A DNA stretch of 64,000 nt from Sphingomonas_E sp042693015 (lineage in GTDB: Bacteria; Pseudomonadota; Alphaproteobacteria; Sphingomonadales; Sphingomonadaceae), in contig NZ_CP170544.1 in assembly GCF_042693015.1 (NCBI RefSeq), positions 930,001 through 994,000 of the forward strand. The letters are read 5' to 3'. Below the pieces are notes generated by a model. The model was not told where the DNA came from and ran no database searches. It was given only the letters and a program-made list of their open reading frames with translations. Position 1 is the first letter of the stretch; every line of letters begins with the position of its first letter. Shown one piece after another: positions 9,609 to 19,393 of the stretch. The translations under genes were made by a program, and so were the position numbers.

Positions 9609-10325
9609 ATGGCACTACATATCCTTCTTACCGGCGCGAGCCGCGGCATCGGCGGCGCGATCCGGGAGCGCCTGAATCAGGAAGCCGAGGTCCGCGTTGT
9701 CGGCCAGGCGACCCGCGCATCCGCCGCTGATCTGCTGGCAGCCGATTTCGCCGATCCGGCTGCGCCTTCGATCTTTTGGAAAGAGGCGCTCGATCGGCTC
9801 GACGGCCGCATCGACGTGCTGATCAACAATGCCGGCATCTTCGAGGCCGCGCCGATCGGCCTGCCGGATGCCGAGTGGAGTGCCGCCTGGGACCGCACGC
9901 TGCAGGTCAATCTCCTCGCATCGGTGGAGTTGTGCCGCCTTGCTGTGCGCCACTGGCAGGATCGCGCCGCGCCCGGCCGGATCGTCAATATCGCGAGCCG
10001 CGCCGCCCATCGCGGCGACAGCCCCGATCATTGGCATTATGCCGCATCCAAGGCCGGCTTGCTCGCAACGACCAAGACGATCGCGCGGGGCTATGCCGCG
10101 CAGAACATCCTCTCCTTCGCAGTGTGCCCCGGCTTCACGATGACGGGCGCCGTGGACGATTATCTGGCGAGCCGCGGCGGCGACAAGCTGCTGGCAGATA
10201 TTCCGCTGGGCCGCGTGGCCATGCCCGAAGAGGTGGCCACCGCCGTACGCTTTCTGGCACTGGAGGCTCCCGCATCGATGACGGGTGCCGTGATCGACAT
10301 CAATGGAGCGAGCTATGTCCGCTAG
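9609..10325 (+). CDS. Short-chain dehydrogenase/reductase
   Basis: A 238-residue classical SDR. The cofactor motif GASRGIG is at 9-15, NNAG at 73-76, catalytic Ser130, Tyr144 and Lys148 (YAASK). It should be a cytoplasmic NAD(P)-dependent oxidoreductase; the substrate is unknown. Its last 11 bases overlap the start of prmA, so the two are probably co-translated, although no functional link is obvious. Confidence 0.88.
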   Translation: MALHILLTGASRGIGGAIRERLNQEAEVRVVGQATRASAADLLAADFADPAAPSIFWKEALDRLDGRIDVLINNAGIFEAAPIGLPDAEWSAAWDRTLQVNLLASVELCRLAVRHWQDRAAPGRIVNIASRAAHRGDSPDHWHYAASKAGLLATTKTIARGYAAQNILSFAVCPGFTMTGAVDDYLASRGGDKLLADIPLGRVAMPEEVATAVRFLALEAPASMTGAVIDINGASYVR

Positions 10326-11343
10326 GAAAGGCGCCGCACCCCGGCGCAAGGCGCATTCGCGCGGCAACGAGCCGAAGGGCGACGGCATCACCGGCTTTCC
10401 CTTCGACGCGGCCCGTGAAGGCAGCTGGAAGCTGACCTTGCCCTGCACCAAGGCCGAGGCCGAGATGCTGGCGGATGAAGTGCCGCAATTGGCGCTTTTC
10501 GATCCCCCGCCGACGATCATGACCAGCGAGCCCGATCCCACCCGGCCCGACGACTGGCAACTCGACGTTTATTTCGAGGCTGCGCCTGATCGCGATGTGA
10601 TCGAGGCTGTCCGCGCCCTAGTGCCGAGCGCGGCCGGGATCGAGCCGGTGATCGAGCATATCGCTGAACAGGATTGGGTGACGCTGTCGCAGGCGGGGCT
10701 GGAGCCGATCCGGGCCGGCCGCTTCTATGTCCGCACGCCCGCGTCGGCCGAAACGCCGCCAGTGGATGCGACGGTCTTTACCATCGAAGCCGGGCGCGCC
10801 TTCGGCACCGGCCACCATGAGACGACCACCGGTTGCCTGCTGATGATCGATCGGCTCAAGCGCAACGGCCGCCGCTTCACCGATATCGTCGATGTCGGCA
10901 CCGGCACCGGCCTGCTCGCCTTCGCGGCGCGATCGGTATGGCCCGGCGCGCGGATCGCGGCATCGGATATCGATCCCGTCTCGATCGAGGTGACCGCCGA
11001 GAATGCGGATGTGAACGACATTCCCTGGGCGCAGGGCATGGCCGGCCGGGGGCTTGGCAAGGTCGAATTGATTACCGCGCCGGGGCTTGCGCACAACCGG
11101 CTGCGCGCGCGAGCGCCCTATGACCTGATCATCGCCAATATTCTTGCTGGTCCGCTGATCGAGTTGGCGCCGATCTTCTCCGCGGCGCTGCTGCCGGGCG
11201 GATCGCTGATCCTTGCCGGCCTGCTCGACACGCAGGCCGATCGCGTTGCTGCGGCCTATCGTCGGCAGGGCCTGCGCCTCGCCGACAGCATCGTCCGCGG
11301 CGATTGGCCGACGCTCAGGCTGGTGAAGCGGCGGGGCCGGTGA
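10315..11343 (+). CDS. prmA: Ribosomal protein L11 methyltransferase
   Basis: PrmA (342 residues) methylates ribosomal protein L11 using S-adenosylmethionine. The SAM-binding motif DVGTGTGLLAFAA is near residues 193-205, preceded by the FGTGHHETT signature. NILAGPLIELAP is the NPPF-like catalytic motif region (here NIL). The start ATG at 10315 has GGAG upstream and lies inside the 3' end of the SDR gene in another frame. An in-frame start four codons upstream is less well placed. Confidence 0.95.
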   Translation: MSARKGAAPRRKAHSRGNEPKGDGITGFPFDAAREGSWKLTLPCTKAEAEMLADEVPQLALFDPPPTIMTSEPDPTRPDDWQLDVYFEAAPDRDVIEAVRALVPSAAGIEPVIEHIAEQDWVTLSQAGLEPIRAGRFYVRTPASAETPPVDATVFTIEAGRAFGTGHHETTTGCLLMIDRLKRNGRRFTDIVDVGTGTGLLAFAARSVWPGARIAASDIDPVSIEVTAENADVNDIPWAQGMAGRGLGKVELITAPGLAHNRLRARAPYDLIIANILAGPLIELAPIFSAALLPGGSLILAGLLDTQADRVAAAYRRQGLRLADSIVRGDWPTLRLVKRRGR

Positions 11344-11459
11344 CGCGCGAATCTGCGCACAACTCGCAGAATCGTTTATCGCCAAGCCCGCACTGAGCTG
11401 CCAAGGGAGCCCTTTCCACGGCGCGGTCCGCATCGCGCCGCGCCAAGGAGTGTCTCGTA

Positions 11460-12623
11460 ATGGCCGAAGCCTATATCGTCGAAGCTGTCCGCACGGCCGG
11501 TGGTCGCGCCCGAAAGGGCGGGCTGGTGGGCGTCCACCCCGCCGATCTCGGCGCGACGGTGCTGAATGCGCTGGTCGAGCGCACCGGCGTCGATCCGGCG
11601 GCGATCGATGACGTCATCGTCGGCTGCGTCAGCCAGGCGGGCGAGCAGGCTTTCGCCTTTGGCCGCAATATCGTGCTCGCCTCCAAATTGCCGGACAGCG
11701 TGCCGGCGGTGACGATCGATCGCCAGTGCGGATCGTCGCAGCAGGCGCTGCAATTCGCGGCGCAGGCGGTGATGTCCGGCACGCAGGATCTGGTGATCGC
11801 GGCGGGCGCAGAGAGCATGACGCGGGTGCCGATGGGCTCCAACTTCACGCTGCACGCCCAGGCCGGCATCGGCGACGGGCCCTGGTCGAGCAGCGTACAG
11901 CAGCGTTATGGCGTCAAGGAATTCAGCCAGTTCCACGGGGCGCAGGCGATCGCCACCAAATATGGCTTCACCCGGGAGGCGATGGACGCCTTCGCGCTCG
12001 AAAGCCATCGCAAGGCGGCGGCCGCGATCCAGTCGGGCGCGTTCAAGGCCGAGATCGTGCCGGTCGCCACGCCCGACGGCATCTTCGACCAGGACGATGG
12101 CGTGCGCTACGACGCGTCGGCCGAGAGCATGGCGGCGGTCAAGACGCTGACCGAAGGCGGCACCATCACCGCGGCCAATGCCAGCCAGATGACCGACGGC
12201 GCGAGCGGCGTGCTGGTGGCAAGCGAGGAAGCGATCAAGCGCTTCAACCTGAAGCCGATCGCGCGGATCGTGAATCTCACGGTCACCGCCGGCGATCCCG
12301 TCATCATGCTGGAAGAGCCGATCCCCGCGACGCGCAGGGCGTTGCAGCGTTCGGGCATCAAGCTCGATGACATCGACCTGTTCGAGGTGAACGAGGCCTT
12401 CGCCTCGATTCCGATGGCGTGGTTGCAGGCGATCGGCGCGGACCCGGCGAAGCTCAACGTCAATGGCGGTGCGATCGCGCTGGGCCATCCGCTCGGCGCG
12501 ACCGGCACGAAGCTGATGTCGACTTTGCTCCACGCGCTCAAGGCGCGGGGCGGGCGCTATGGTCTTCAGACGATGTGCGAAGGCGGTGGCGTCGCCAATG
12601 TGACGATCGTCGAACGGCTCTAG
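11460..12623 (+). CDS. Acetyl-CoA acyltransferase (thiolase)
   Basis: A 387-residue thiolase. Nucleophilic Cys90 lies in RQCGSSQQAL; the second active-site region is NVNGGAIALGHPLGATG and the third is MCEGGGVAN near the C-terminus. AAGGAG precedes the ATG. It may act in beta-oxidation or in acetoacetyl-CoA metabolism; the two cannot be separated here. Its stop overlaps the stop of the convergent CoA ligase by four bases. Confidence 0.93.
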   Translation: MAEAYIVEAVRTAGGRARKGGLVGVHPADLGATVLNALVERTGVDPAAIDDVIVGCVSQAGEQAFAFGRNIVLASKLPDSVPAVTIDRQCGSSQQALQFAAQAVMSGTQDLVIAAGAESMTRVPMGSNFTLHAQAGIGDGPWSSSVQQRYGVKEFSQFHGAQAIATKYGFTREAMDAFALESHRKAAAAIQSGAFKAEIVPVATPDGIFDQDDGVRYDASAESMAAVKTLTEGGTITAANASQMTDGASGVLVASEEAIKRFNLKPIARIVNLTVTAGDPVIMLEEPIPATRRALQRSGIKLDDIDLFEVNEAFASIPMAWLQAIGADPAKLNVNGGAIALGHPLGATGTKLMSTLLHALKARGGRYGLQTMCEGGGVANVTIVERL

Positions 12624-14236
12624 GTGAGATGATCGCGATAACGGTCGCGGATCAGTTTCTTGTCGATCTTGCCCGTGGCGGTGAGTGGCACGGGAGCGAT
12701 CACCACCGCGTCGGGCATCCACCAGCGCAGGATCCGCGGTTCGAGGAAGGCGAGGATCTGCTCGGGCGTGACGACCTCGCCTTCATGCGGCTCGATGAGG
12801 AGGAGCGGGCGCTCCTCCCATTTCGGGTGGTAGAGGCCGACCACCGCGGCGATCCGCACACCGGGGCAGGCTGAGGCGATATTCTCGAGGTCGATCGAAC
12901 TGATCCATTCGCCGCCGGACTTGATGACATCCTTGGCGCGATCGGTGATCCGCATGAAGCCGAAGCGGTCGATCGTCGCGATGTCGCCGGTGTCGAACCA
13001 GCCGTCGGCGTCGGTGGCCGGTTCCTCATGGCGGAAATAACGCGCGATCACCCAGGGACCGCGGACCATGAGGTTGCCGGAGGTTTCGCCGTCGTGCGGC
13101 AGCGGCTTGCCGTCCTCATCGACGATGCGGAGCTCGATGCCGAACTGCATCCGGCCCTGGCGGGTCCAGATCACCTCGTCCATCGCCTCGTCGCCCTCCG
13201 CGGCCAGCAGCGGGGTAGGGGTGGCGACGACGCCGATCGGGCTGGTTTCGGTCATGCCCCAAAGCTGGCGGACGGCGACGCCGTGGCGCTGCTGGAAGCT
13301 CTCGGCCATCGCCCGCGGCACCGCCGATCCGCCGATGGTGAGCGTCCGGAGCGCACCCGTATTGCCGCCAGTGCGTTCCAGATGAGCGAGATACATCGTC
13401 CAGATCGTCGGCACGCCGCCAGAGCAGGTGACGCCCTCATCCCGGATCAGTTCGTCCAGCCCGGCCGCGTCCATGCGATCGGCGGGCAGCACCAGCTTGC
13501 AGCCATTGATCGCGGCGATGAAGGGCAGGCCCCAGGCGGTCGCGTGGTAGAGCGAGGAGCAGGGCATCACGACATCGAAGGCCGAAAGCCCCAGCGCGCC
13601 GTTCAGTCCGCCCGCCATGGCGTGCAGCACGACCGAACGGTGGCTGTAGAGCGCGCCCTTGGGATCGCCCGTCGTGCCCGACGTGTAGCAAAGGAAGGCG
13701 GCGCTGTTCTCGTCGAACACGGGCCAGTCGAACGTCGCGGGTTCGACGGCGATCAGGGCTTCATAGCCGGCCGCTTCGAAGGACGTGGTCGCCAGATTGT
13801 CGGCGCTGGTCAGCAGCACGAAATGCTCGATGTTCGTCAGGTGGGGGCGTAGCCGGTCGATCAGGTCGACAAAGCTCTTTTCGAACAGCAGCACGCGGCT
13901 GCCGGCATGGTTGATGGTGTAGGCGATCTGTTCGTCGCTGAGCCGCGGGTTGGCGGTGTGCAGCACGGCGCCCATGCCGGGCACGGCGAAGAACAGTTCG
14001 AGATGGCGGTGCGTGTTCCAGGCGAGCGAGGTGACGCGATCGCCCGCGGCTACGCCCATGCTGCGCAGCATATTGGCAAGCTGGCGGGACCGGGCTTCGC
14101 AGCCGGCCCAGTCATAGCGCCAGATCGGCTCGTCGACGGCGCGCGATACGATGGCGCGGCCGCCGTGCGCGGTGCTTGCGAAGCTCAGGATCTGGCTGAT
14201 CTGCAGCGGTGCGGTCTGCATCAAACCGGGCAACAT
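12620..14236 (-). CDS. Fatty-acid / acyl-CoA ligase (AMP-forming)
   Basis: A 538-residue ANL-superfamily ligase that activates a carboxylic acid to its CoA thioester through an acyl-adenylate. The AMP-binding P-loop reads YTSGTTGDPKGALYSHRS, followed by WGMTET and a C-terminal GEWISS and TATGKIDKK with the catalytic Lys. The start at 14236 is preceded by GGGGAGGA; the frame stays open upstream but without family similarity. Chain length of the substrate is unknown. It is convergent with the thiolase, with which it could share a pathway. Confidence 0.9.
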   Translation of the reverse strand: MLPGLMQTAPLQISQILSFASTAHGGRAIVSRAVDEPIWRYDWAGCEARSRQLANMLRSMGVAAGDRVTSLAWNTHRHLELFFAVPGMGAVLHTANPRLSDEQIAYTINHAGSRVLLFEKSFVDLIDRLRPHLTNIEHFVLLTSADNLATTSFEAAGYEALIAVEPATFDWPVFDENSAAFLCYTSGTTGDPKGALYSHRSVVLHAMAGGLNGALGLSAFDVVMPCSSLYHATAWGLPFIAAINGCKLVLPADRMDAAGLDELIRDEGVTCSGGVPTIWTMYLAHLERTGGNTGALRTLTIGGSAVPRAMAESFQQRHGVAVRQLWGMTETSPIGVVATPTPLLAAEGDEAMDEVIWTRQGRMQFGIELRIVDEDGKPLPHDGETSGNLMVRGPWVIARYFRHEEPATDADGWFDTGDIATIDRFGFMRITDRAKDVIKSGGEWISSIDLENIASACPGVRIAAVVGLYHPKWEERPLLLIEPHEGEVVTPEQILAFLEPRILRWWMPDAVVIAPVPLTATGKIDKKLIRDRYRDHLT

Positions 14237-14299
14237 CGGTCTTCCTCCCCGCTTATGGGGGAAGGTTAGCACGCGGCCTCCTTGCCGCAAGCCGGACGG

Positions 14300-14821
14300 T
14301 CACGGCAGCTTCAGCAGCAGGCGCAGGCCGACCGAATCCAGTCCGCGATTCTGCTCGCTGAACAATGTCGCGTGGCTCAGATGGATCCAGGATGCCTCGG
14401 TGGCGATGCGATCACTGATGCGCCAACCCAAAGCCAGTTCGGGTTCGAAGGTGACGGGTGAGCCGAGATCGACCCGGCGGCCGTTGCGATAGGCCCTGCG
14501 CGGCCCATTGTTCACCGCGATGCCGATGCCGGGGCGGACATAGAGTTTGGAGCCGAAGGTCCAGTTGAGCCCGGCCGCGATATAATCGGTGCCGCCATCA
14601 AGGTTCGTGGAGATGATGACATGCGGTGCCGGCCGGCCGATGCCCCGCAGCGCCTTGATCGGGTTGCCGATCCAGCCGGCCTTCAGATCCTGCCCGCTCT
14701 CGAACTTCTCCTGCGACAGGCGGACATCATGCTGATAGGCGCCGATCCAGATCATATCGGCCGATGCGGGCGCAGACCATGCGAGGAGCAGGCAGAATGC
14801 CGATGCGAAGCGGATGGCCAT
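14300..14821 (-). CDS. PagL-like acyloxyacyl hydrolase / lipid A 3-O-deacylase family protein
   Basis: A 173-residue secreted protein with an N-terminal signal peptide ending near ASA (residues 19-21). The rest alternates hydrophobic and polar residues as in a small outer-membrane barrel. The stretch WIHLSHATLFSEQNRGLD near residues 145-162 has the His-x-Ser pair seen at the PagL active site; the acidic partner is not certain. If active it would remove an acyl chain from lipid A or from a sphingomonad glycolipid. Sphingomonads often lack classical LPS, which makes the substrate an open question. Confidence 0.65.
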   Translation of the reverse strand: MAIRFASAFCLLLAWSAPASADMIWIGAYQHDVRLSQEKFESGQDLKAGWIGNPIKALRGIGRPAPHVIISTNLDGGTDYIAAGLNWTFGSKLYVRPGIGIAVNNGPRRAYRNGRRVDLGSPVTFEPELALGWRISDRIATEASWIHLSHATLFSEQNRGLDSVGLRLLLKLP

Positions 14822-14848
14822 GGACCGACAACGCCTTCACGGCTTTCT

Positions 14849-17029
14849 TTATCCCGCCTCCGCCACGTCCATCTGCTCGCTGTTCACGCGGCGGATGGCG
14901 AGCGGGATCGCCGACATGCGGGGCATCGCGTTGATCGTCTGGAGATCGCGATCGGTGGAGATCAGCAGGTTGGGGGAAACCCCGCCGTTCCGATAATCCA
15001 CCTCGTCGGGCAGGCCGCCGAAACCGTGGCTGATCGAGATGACACCGGGACGGAGATCGGGGTCGGCCGCCGCCATGGCGCGGATCGCGCCGGTGTCGGA
15101 CGCGAGTTCGATCCAGTCATCTGCGGCGATCGAAAGCTCGGCCATCTCGTCCGGATTCATGAAGGCGCGGTTATAGGGCAGACGTTTCCGCGTGCCCGGC
15201 AGATAGCGATACATGGAATTGAACAACTCACGCGTGCGCCGCACGGCCAGGCGGTGCGTGAAGGCGTCACCCGTCACCGCTTTGCCCTGCAGGCCGATAC
15301 GCTCGCCGGCCACCTCCGCCATTTCGGCGAACACGTCATCGGGCATCAGCGTGAAGCGCGCCTGATTGTCGGGATCGGCTGGCTCCACAAATTGCGGTTC
15401 CATATCGACGACGAGGCCGCCGGGATGGCGCTTGATCTCGTCGAGACTGATCGGCGAATGGCGCGCGATGATCGACAGGAAATCGTCCATCTGCGGCGGA
15501 CGATCCATGTCGATCGGCACGCCCCAATGATCGAGCGCGAGGCCGAGTCGCTTGGCGAGCCCCCAGAAAAGATCGATCTCGTGGCTCAGTTCCGCATTCG
15601 CGGGCGGCGCCGCCACCGCGGGCGTGTAGCGGACATAGGGCTCGGTCGGATAGGTCATCGTCTCGAACGAATAGAGCGGCAGATCGGCGCGCTCATACTG
15701 CATGTAAGGCGGGAATATGTAGTGGGAGAGCAGGGCCGTGTTGGTCATGAACGGCTCGATACTGACGAGCAGATCGAGCGATCGGAACGCGCGCACCACC
15801 TTGCGCTGATCGGGCACGGCCGAGGCCGGATTGCCGCCCTGGTTGATGAAGACGCGGATCTTGCCCGGCCCCGGCTCCAGCATCTCGTCCGCCATGATAC
15901 CGGTCATCATCTCGTCGTCGATCATGCCGAAGCCGCCGATGCGGCTCCTGGGTGTATCCTCCCACGGCCGCGCCGCGGGGATCACCTGCGCCTTGCGCGG
16001 GAAGCGCTGGGTCAGCACGCCGGGATTGCCGATCCGCTCGCCCGCGCGGAGATAGCGCCCGCAGACGATGTTCAGCGTCTCGACCAGATGCTCGGCCAGG
16101 TTGGAATGGGGCGCCATGTTGGAACCCGTGCAACTCGTCACCGGCCCGCGCCGGCATTGCCGTGCGAACATGTCCGCGACTTCGAACAGCTTGTCGGCCG
16201 GCACATCGGCGCGTGCTGCCACATAATCGGGCGTGAACGGCTCCACCGCCGCGCGCAGCTTTTCGATATCGCCGACATGCTCGGCAACGAACGCCTTGTC
16301 CTCCCACCCCTGGCTCAGGATGATGCGAATGAGGCCGGCCAGCACGCTCACATCCTCACCCGGCAGCGGTTGCAGCAGCAGATCGGCAAATTTGGCGGTC
16401 TCGCTGCGGCGGGGATCGATGATGATCAGCTTCATCCCGCGCGCTTTGGCTTCCTTCAGCCGCTTCACCGGGTTGCGCGTGTCGAAGCCGGGGGAGGCGA
16501 CCGAAACCAAGGGATTGCCGCCGACGATCATGAAGACGTCGCTCTGGTCGAACGGCACCCGGCCCGCCGGCCACGCGCCAATCCGGCCGACCGATACATA
16601 TTTGGCCGACTGGTCGATCGTGTTGGGGGAAAAGACCTTCTTCGATCCGAGCAGGTTGAAGAAATCCCGCATCAGGAAGGACGCCGACGACGTGAAGAAG
16701 CTGCCGCCACCCTTGTAGCCGCCGATCGCATCGCCGCCATATTGGCCATGGATCTCGGCGATCTTGGCGGCGATCTCGTCCAGCGCCTGTTCGGTGCCGA
16801 TCCGCACGAAACTGCCGTCGGGCATGCGTTTCAGCGGGTGCAGGATGCGATCGGGGCTGTTGTGGCTTTCGGCCGCCTGCAACCCCTTGAAGCAGGCGAA
16901 GCCCAAGGTCTGGCTGTCATCGCGGTCGCCGCGCATCTCGGTGATGTGACCGTCCTCGTCGGTGGTCACGATCATGCCGCACAGCCCCACGCAGATACGG
17001 CAGAAGGATTTCGCTTCGCTTTGCGCCAT
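14849..17029 (-). CDS. Molybdopterin-dependent oxidoreductase (DMSO reductase superfamily)
   Basis: A 726-residue enzyme of the molybdopterin/Fe-S oxidoreductase family. The N-terminal [4Fe-4S] ligands are Cys10, Cys13, Cys17 and Cys46, followed by a Lys in CFKG as in formate dehydrogenases and periplasmic nitrate reductase. The molybdopterin-binding core and C-terminal dinucleotide domain follow. The region where Cys or Sec would ligate Mo reads SPNTIDQSAKY (134-144), with no Cys or Sec; Asp139 or Ser141 are candidates. There is no Tat signal, so it is probably cytoplasmic. No partner electron-transfer subunit is adjacent. Substrate unknown. Confidence 0.82.
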   Translation of the reverse strand: MAQSEAKSFCRICVGLCGMIVTTDEDGHITEMRGDRDDSQTLGFACFKGLQAAESHNSPDRILHPLKRMPDGSFVRIGTEQALDEIAAKIAEIHGQYGGDAIGGYKGGGSFFTSSASFLMRDFFNLLGSKKVFSPNTIDQSAKYVSVGRIGAWPAGRVPFDQSDVFMIVGGNPLVSVASPGFDTRNPVKRLKEAKARGMKLIIIDPRRSETAKFADLLLQPLPGEDVSVLAGLIRIILSQGWEDKAFVAEHVGDIEKLRAAVEPFTPDYVAARADVPADKLFEVADMFARQCRRGPVTSCTGSNMAPHSNLAEHLVETLNIVCGRYLRAGERIGNPGVLTQRFPRKAQVIPAARPWEDTPRSRIGGFGMIDDEMMTGIMADEMLEPGPGKIRVFINQGGNPASAVPDQRKVVRAFRSLDLLVSIEPFMTNTALLSHYIFPPYMQYERADLPLYSFETMTYPTEPYVRYTPAVAAPPANAELSHEIDLFWGLAKRLGLALDHWGVPIDMDRPPQMDDFLSIIARHSPISLDEIKRHPGGLVVDMEPQFVEPADPDNQARFTLMPDDVFAEMAEVAGERIGLQGKAVTGDAFTHRLAVRRTRELFNSMYRYLPGTRKRLPYNRAFMNPDEMAELSIAADDWIELASDTGAIRAMAAADPDLRPGVISISHGFGGLPDEVDYRNGGVSPNLLISTDRDLQTINAMPRMSAIPLAIRRVNSEQMDVAEAG

Positions 17030-17144
17030 CGCACCCTCCGGCAGGGATCATGCCGCAGGCTATGGCCGGCCCACATGCACAACAAGCATGTCATGGGCCA
17101 TATTGCGCGATATGGCCACAAAGCGGGCGCCGATAAGGGTTAAG

Positions 17145-17221
<77 letters not shown>

Positions 17222-17233
17222 ACGGCGGTTTCC

Positions 17234-17821
17234 CTAGGGTTTGGCTGGCGCCAACGCAAGTGGGATCGGCAGGAAGCGGACGAGGATGGCCGTGCCGGCG
17301 CTCCATTGCAGCCGTTCGACATCCTCCAGCAGCAAGCAATCCAGCCGTTCGAGCGGTTGGGATCGGCCGTCTGCCGCGCATTGTATCGGCGCCGTCGCGA
17401 CGAGGATCGCGCGGGATGCCGCTACCGCATGTTCGCCGGGCTCCAACACGATCATTTCTGTGCGCCACTCGTTTCGTCGAGTCATGGCGTTGAGATCGAG
17501 CACCGGGCCGTCGAGCGGCTCACCCTGGATCGTGGCGTCACCGGGGAAGGCGAGGGGCGCGGTCGCGGCCGTCAATTCAACCGTGCCCACCGATTCGCCG
17601 GACAGGCGCAGCCGTCCCTCCAGCACGGCCAGCACCCGATCGATCCCGGCAAAGGCGGAGAAGGGGCCGGGCTCGCGCACCTCGGCCATGCTCAGCCGCC
17701 ACTGGAAATCGTTGAGGCCCGCACCGTTCGGGAAGATGGCGACCTCATGGGTGACGCCGCCGCCATTCTTCCACGGCATCGCCACCCTGTTCGCGGCGCG
17801 AAGTGTTTGAACCTTGCCCAT
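17234..17821 (-). CDS. HutD/Ves family protein
   Basis: A 195-residue cupin-like protein of the HutD/Ves family. The N-terminal MPWKNGGGVTHEVA (about 15-28) and WRLSMAEV are the family signature. HutD is usually linked to histidine utilisation, but no other hut gene is present here. The start is the ATG at 17821; the frame is open far upstream but that part lies antisense-like within the esterase gene and shows no similarity. It ends just before tRNA-Pro. Confidence 0.85.
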   Translation of the reverse strand: MGKVQTLRAANRVAMPWKNGGGVTHEVAIFPNGAGLNDFQWRLSMAEVREPGPFSAFAGIDRVLAVLEGRLRLSGESVGTVELTAATAPLAFPGDATIQGEPLDGPVLDLNAMTRRNEWRTEMIVLEPGEHAVAASRAILVATAPIQCAADGRSQPLERLDCLLLEDVERLQWSAGTAILVRFLPIPLALAPAKP

Positions 17822-17874
17822 CTCGTCCCACGCAGAATTCGGACGCCGATCCTGCGGGATCGCTTTGCGCGGGT

Positions 17875-19383
17875 CTATGGGTTTGACGCCTGGACGATCG
17901 ATCGAAGCGCGGCCGCGTCCGACACCGGCACGGCGCGGACTTCCGGCGGCGTGAAGTGCATGTAGCGGGGCGCGTTGCCCGTGAAGGTTGGCCATATTGC
18001 AGGTGAGGCGGGCTTTCCCGATTTCGCGAAGGCGGTGAAAAAATCGAGCATCGCGTCCGAAACTTTGCGGTCGTCCGCGTCGATCTGTTCGGGGTGGTAG
18101 GGAAAGCGATCGAGCGTGCCGAAGGCGTAGAAAAGTTCGGTGCCGTGCGGGCTGCCGTCGATCGTGGCCCGCAAGGGGGCGGGCACGGTGTCGAAGTGAT
18201 AGAGCCAGGCTCCGCGGCCGCGTGCGGCCAGTTCGGCCAGACGGAACGCGCCCGCGCCGAACAGCAGGTCGGCGGCAAAGCCGGCGCGATCTGTGATGTT
18301 GGCGGGAATTTGGTTCGGCGGGGGCGACCAGAAGGGGAATGTCTGTGCCTTGCCGTCGGCGAAGCTCCAGACCAAAGTGTCGCGGCTGGTGCTGCCGACA
18401 ATCAGCGGCACCCGCACGCCATCGCGCGTCAGCGTCGTCCAGGGGCTTTCGACGATCAGCTGGCCGTCCATCATCGGGCTGGCGGCCGCCAGCAATTCCA
18501 TCACGTCCGCCATGGCGGGGGCAGGCGGGGCGATCTTCTCCACGGGCAGGGCGCGTAGCGTGGCGGCGGTCGGGTTGGCTTCGCCCGTGATCCGGCGCGC
18601 CCATGCCTTGCCGAGCGTCAGCGCGGCGGGTTTGTCGGGGCGATCGACGGCGATGTCGCGCGGCGGTTGCAGCGTCGTGCCGGACAGGATGATCGCCTTG
18701 TGGAACAGGCCACGCGCCTGCCGGTTGGCCGTCAGCATCAGCGTGGATATGCCGCCGGCGGACTGGCCGAACAGCGTGACATTATTCGGATCGCCCCCGA
18801 AGGCGGCGATGTTCCGCTTGACCCATTGAAGCGCTGCGATCTGATCCATCAGGCCGTAATTGCCGCGTGCTTCGCCTTTCTGTTCGGCCTCCAGCGCCGG
18901 GTGCGCGAAGAAACCGAGCCGGCCGAGGCGGTAGTTGACGGTGACGAGGATCACCCCGCGCCGCGCGAGCGCCCGCCCGTCGAAATGCGCCTCGCTGCCC
19001 GATCCCGCGATGAAACCGCCGCCATGGACCCAAACCATCACCGGCCGCTTCGTGCCGCGTGCGGCGGGTGCGGTGACGTTCAGGAACAGGCAGTCTTCGG
19101 ATGTTTCGCCCAGCGGCGACAATTGGGTGGGGGAGGAGAGAACCTGCGGGCAGCTCGGCCCCGGCCGCATCGCATCGCGCACGCCGGCCCATCGCGCGGG
19201 CCGCTGGGGTGCCCGCCAGCGCAACGCGCCGACGGGTGCTGCCGCATAGGGGATGCCAAGAAAAGCGGTGACGCCGTCTTGTGCGCTCCCCTGCAATCGG
19301 CCCGTGTCGATCGTCACGGATTGCGCCGCGGCCGGCACGGCGGCGGCCAGTGTGAAGGCCGCCACCATGCCCCGCATCACCAT
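17875..19383 (-). CDS. Carboxylesterase type B, secreted
   Basis: A 502-residue alpha/beta-hydrolase with an N-terminal signal peptide (cleavage near AAAQS, residues 18-22), so probably periplasmic. The oxyanion-hole motif HGGGF is near 120-124 and the nucleophile elbow is GQSAG with Ser about 208. It would cleave carboxylic esters. The ATG at 19383 is preceded by GAGGCG, which lies inside the stop region of the TonB receptor gene, so receptor and esterase appear to form one unit: uptake of an ester followed by hydrolysis is a plausible role. Confidence 0.9.
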   Translation of the reverse strand: MVMRGMVAAFTLAAAVPAAAQSVTIDTGRLQGSAQDGVTAFLGIPYAAAPVGALRWRAPQRPARWAGVRDAMRPGPSCPQVLSSPTQLSPLGETSEDCLFLNVTAPAARGTKRPVMVWVHGGGFIAGSGSEAHFDGRALARRGVILVTVNYRLGRLGFFAHPALEAEQKGEARGNYGLMDQIAALQWVKRNIAAFGGDPNNVTLFGQSAGGISTLMLTANRQARGLFHKAIILSGTTLQPPRDIAVDRPDKPAALTLGKAWARRITGEANPTAATLRALPVEKIAPPAPAMADVMELLAAASPMMDGQLIVESPWTTLTRDGVRVPLIVGSTSRDTLVWSFADGKAQTFPFWSPPPNQIPANITDRAGFAADLLFGAGAFRLAELAARGRGAWLYHFDTVPAPLRATIDGSPHGTELFYAFGTLDRFPYHPEQIDADDRKVSDAMLDFFTAFAKSGKPASPAIWPTFTGNAPRYMHFTPPEVRAVPVSDAAALRSIVQASNP

Positions 19384-19393
19384 CACCCGCGCC

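Noticed and set aside
14621..17143. 840-codon open frame on the plus strand opposite the molybdenum oxidoreductase
   Set aside because: It mirrors the codons of a well-supported gene on the other strand, has no domain pattern and is rich in His, Arg and Asp as expected for an antisense frame in GC-rich DNA.
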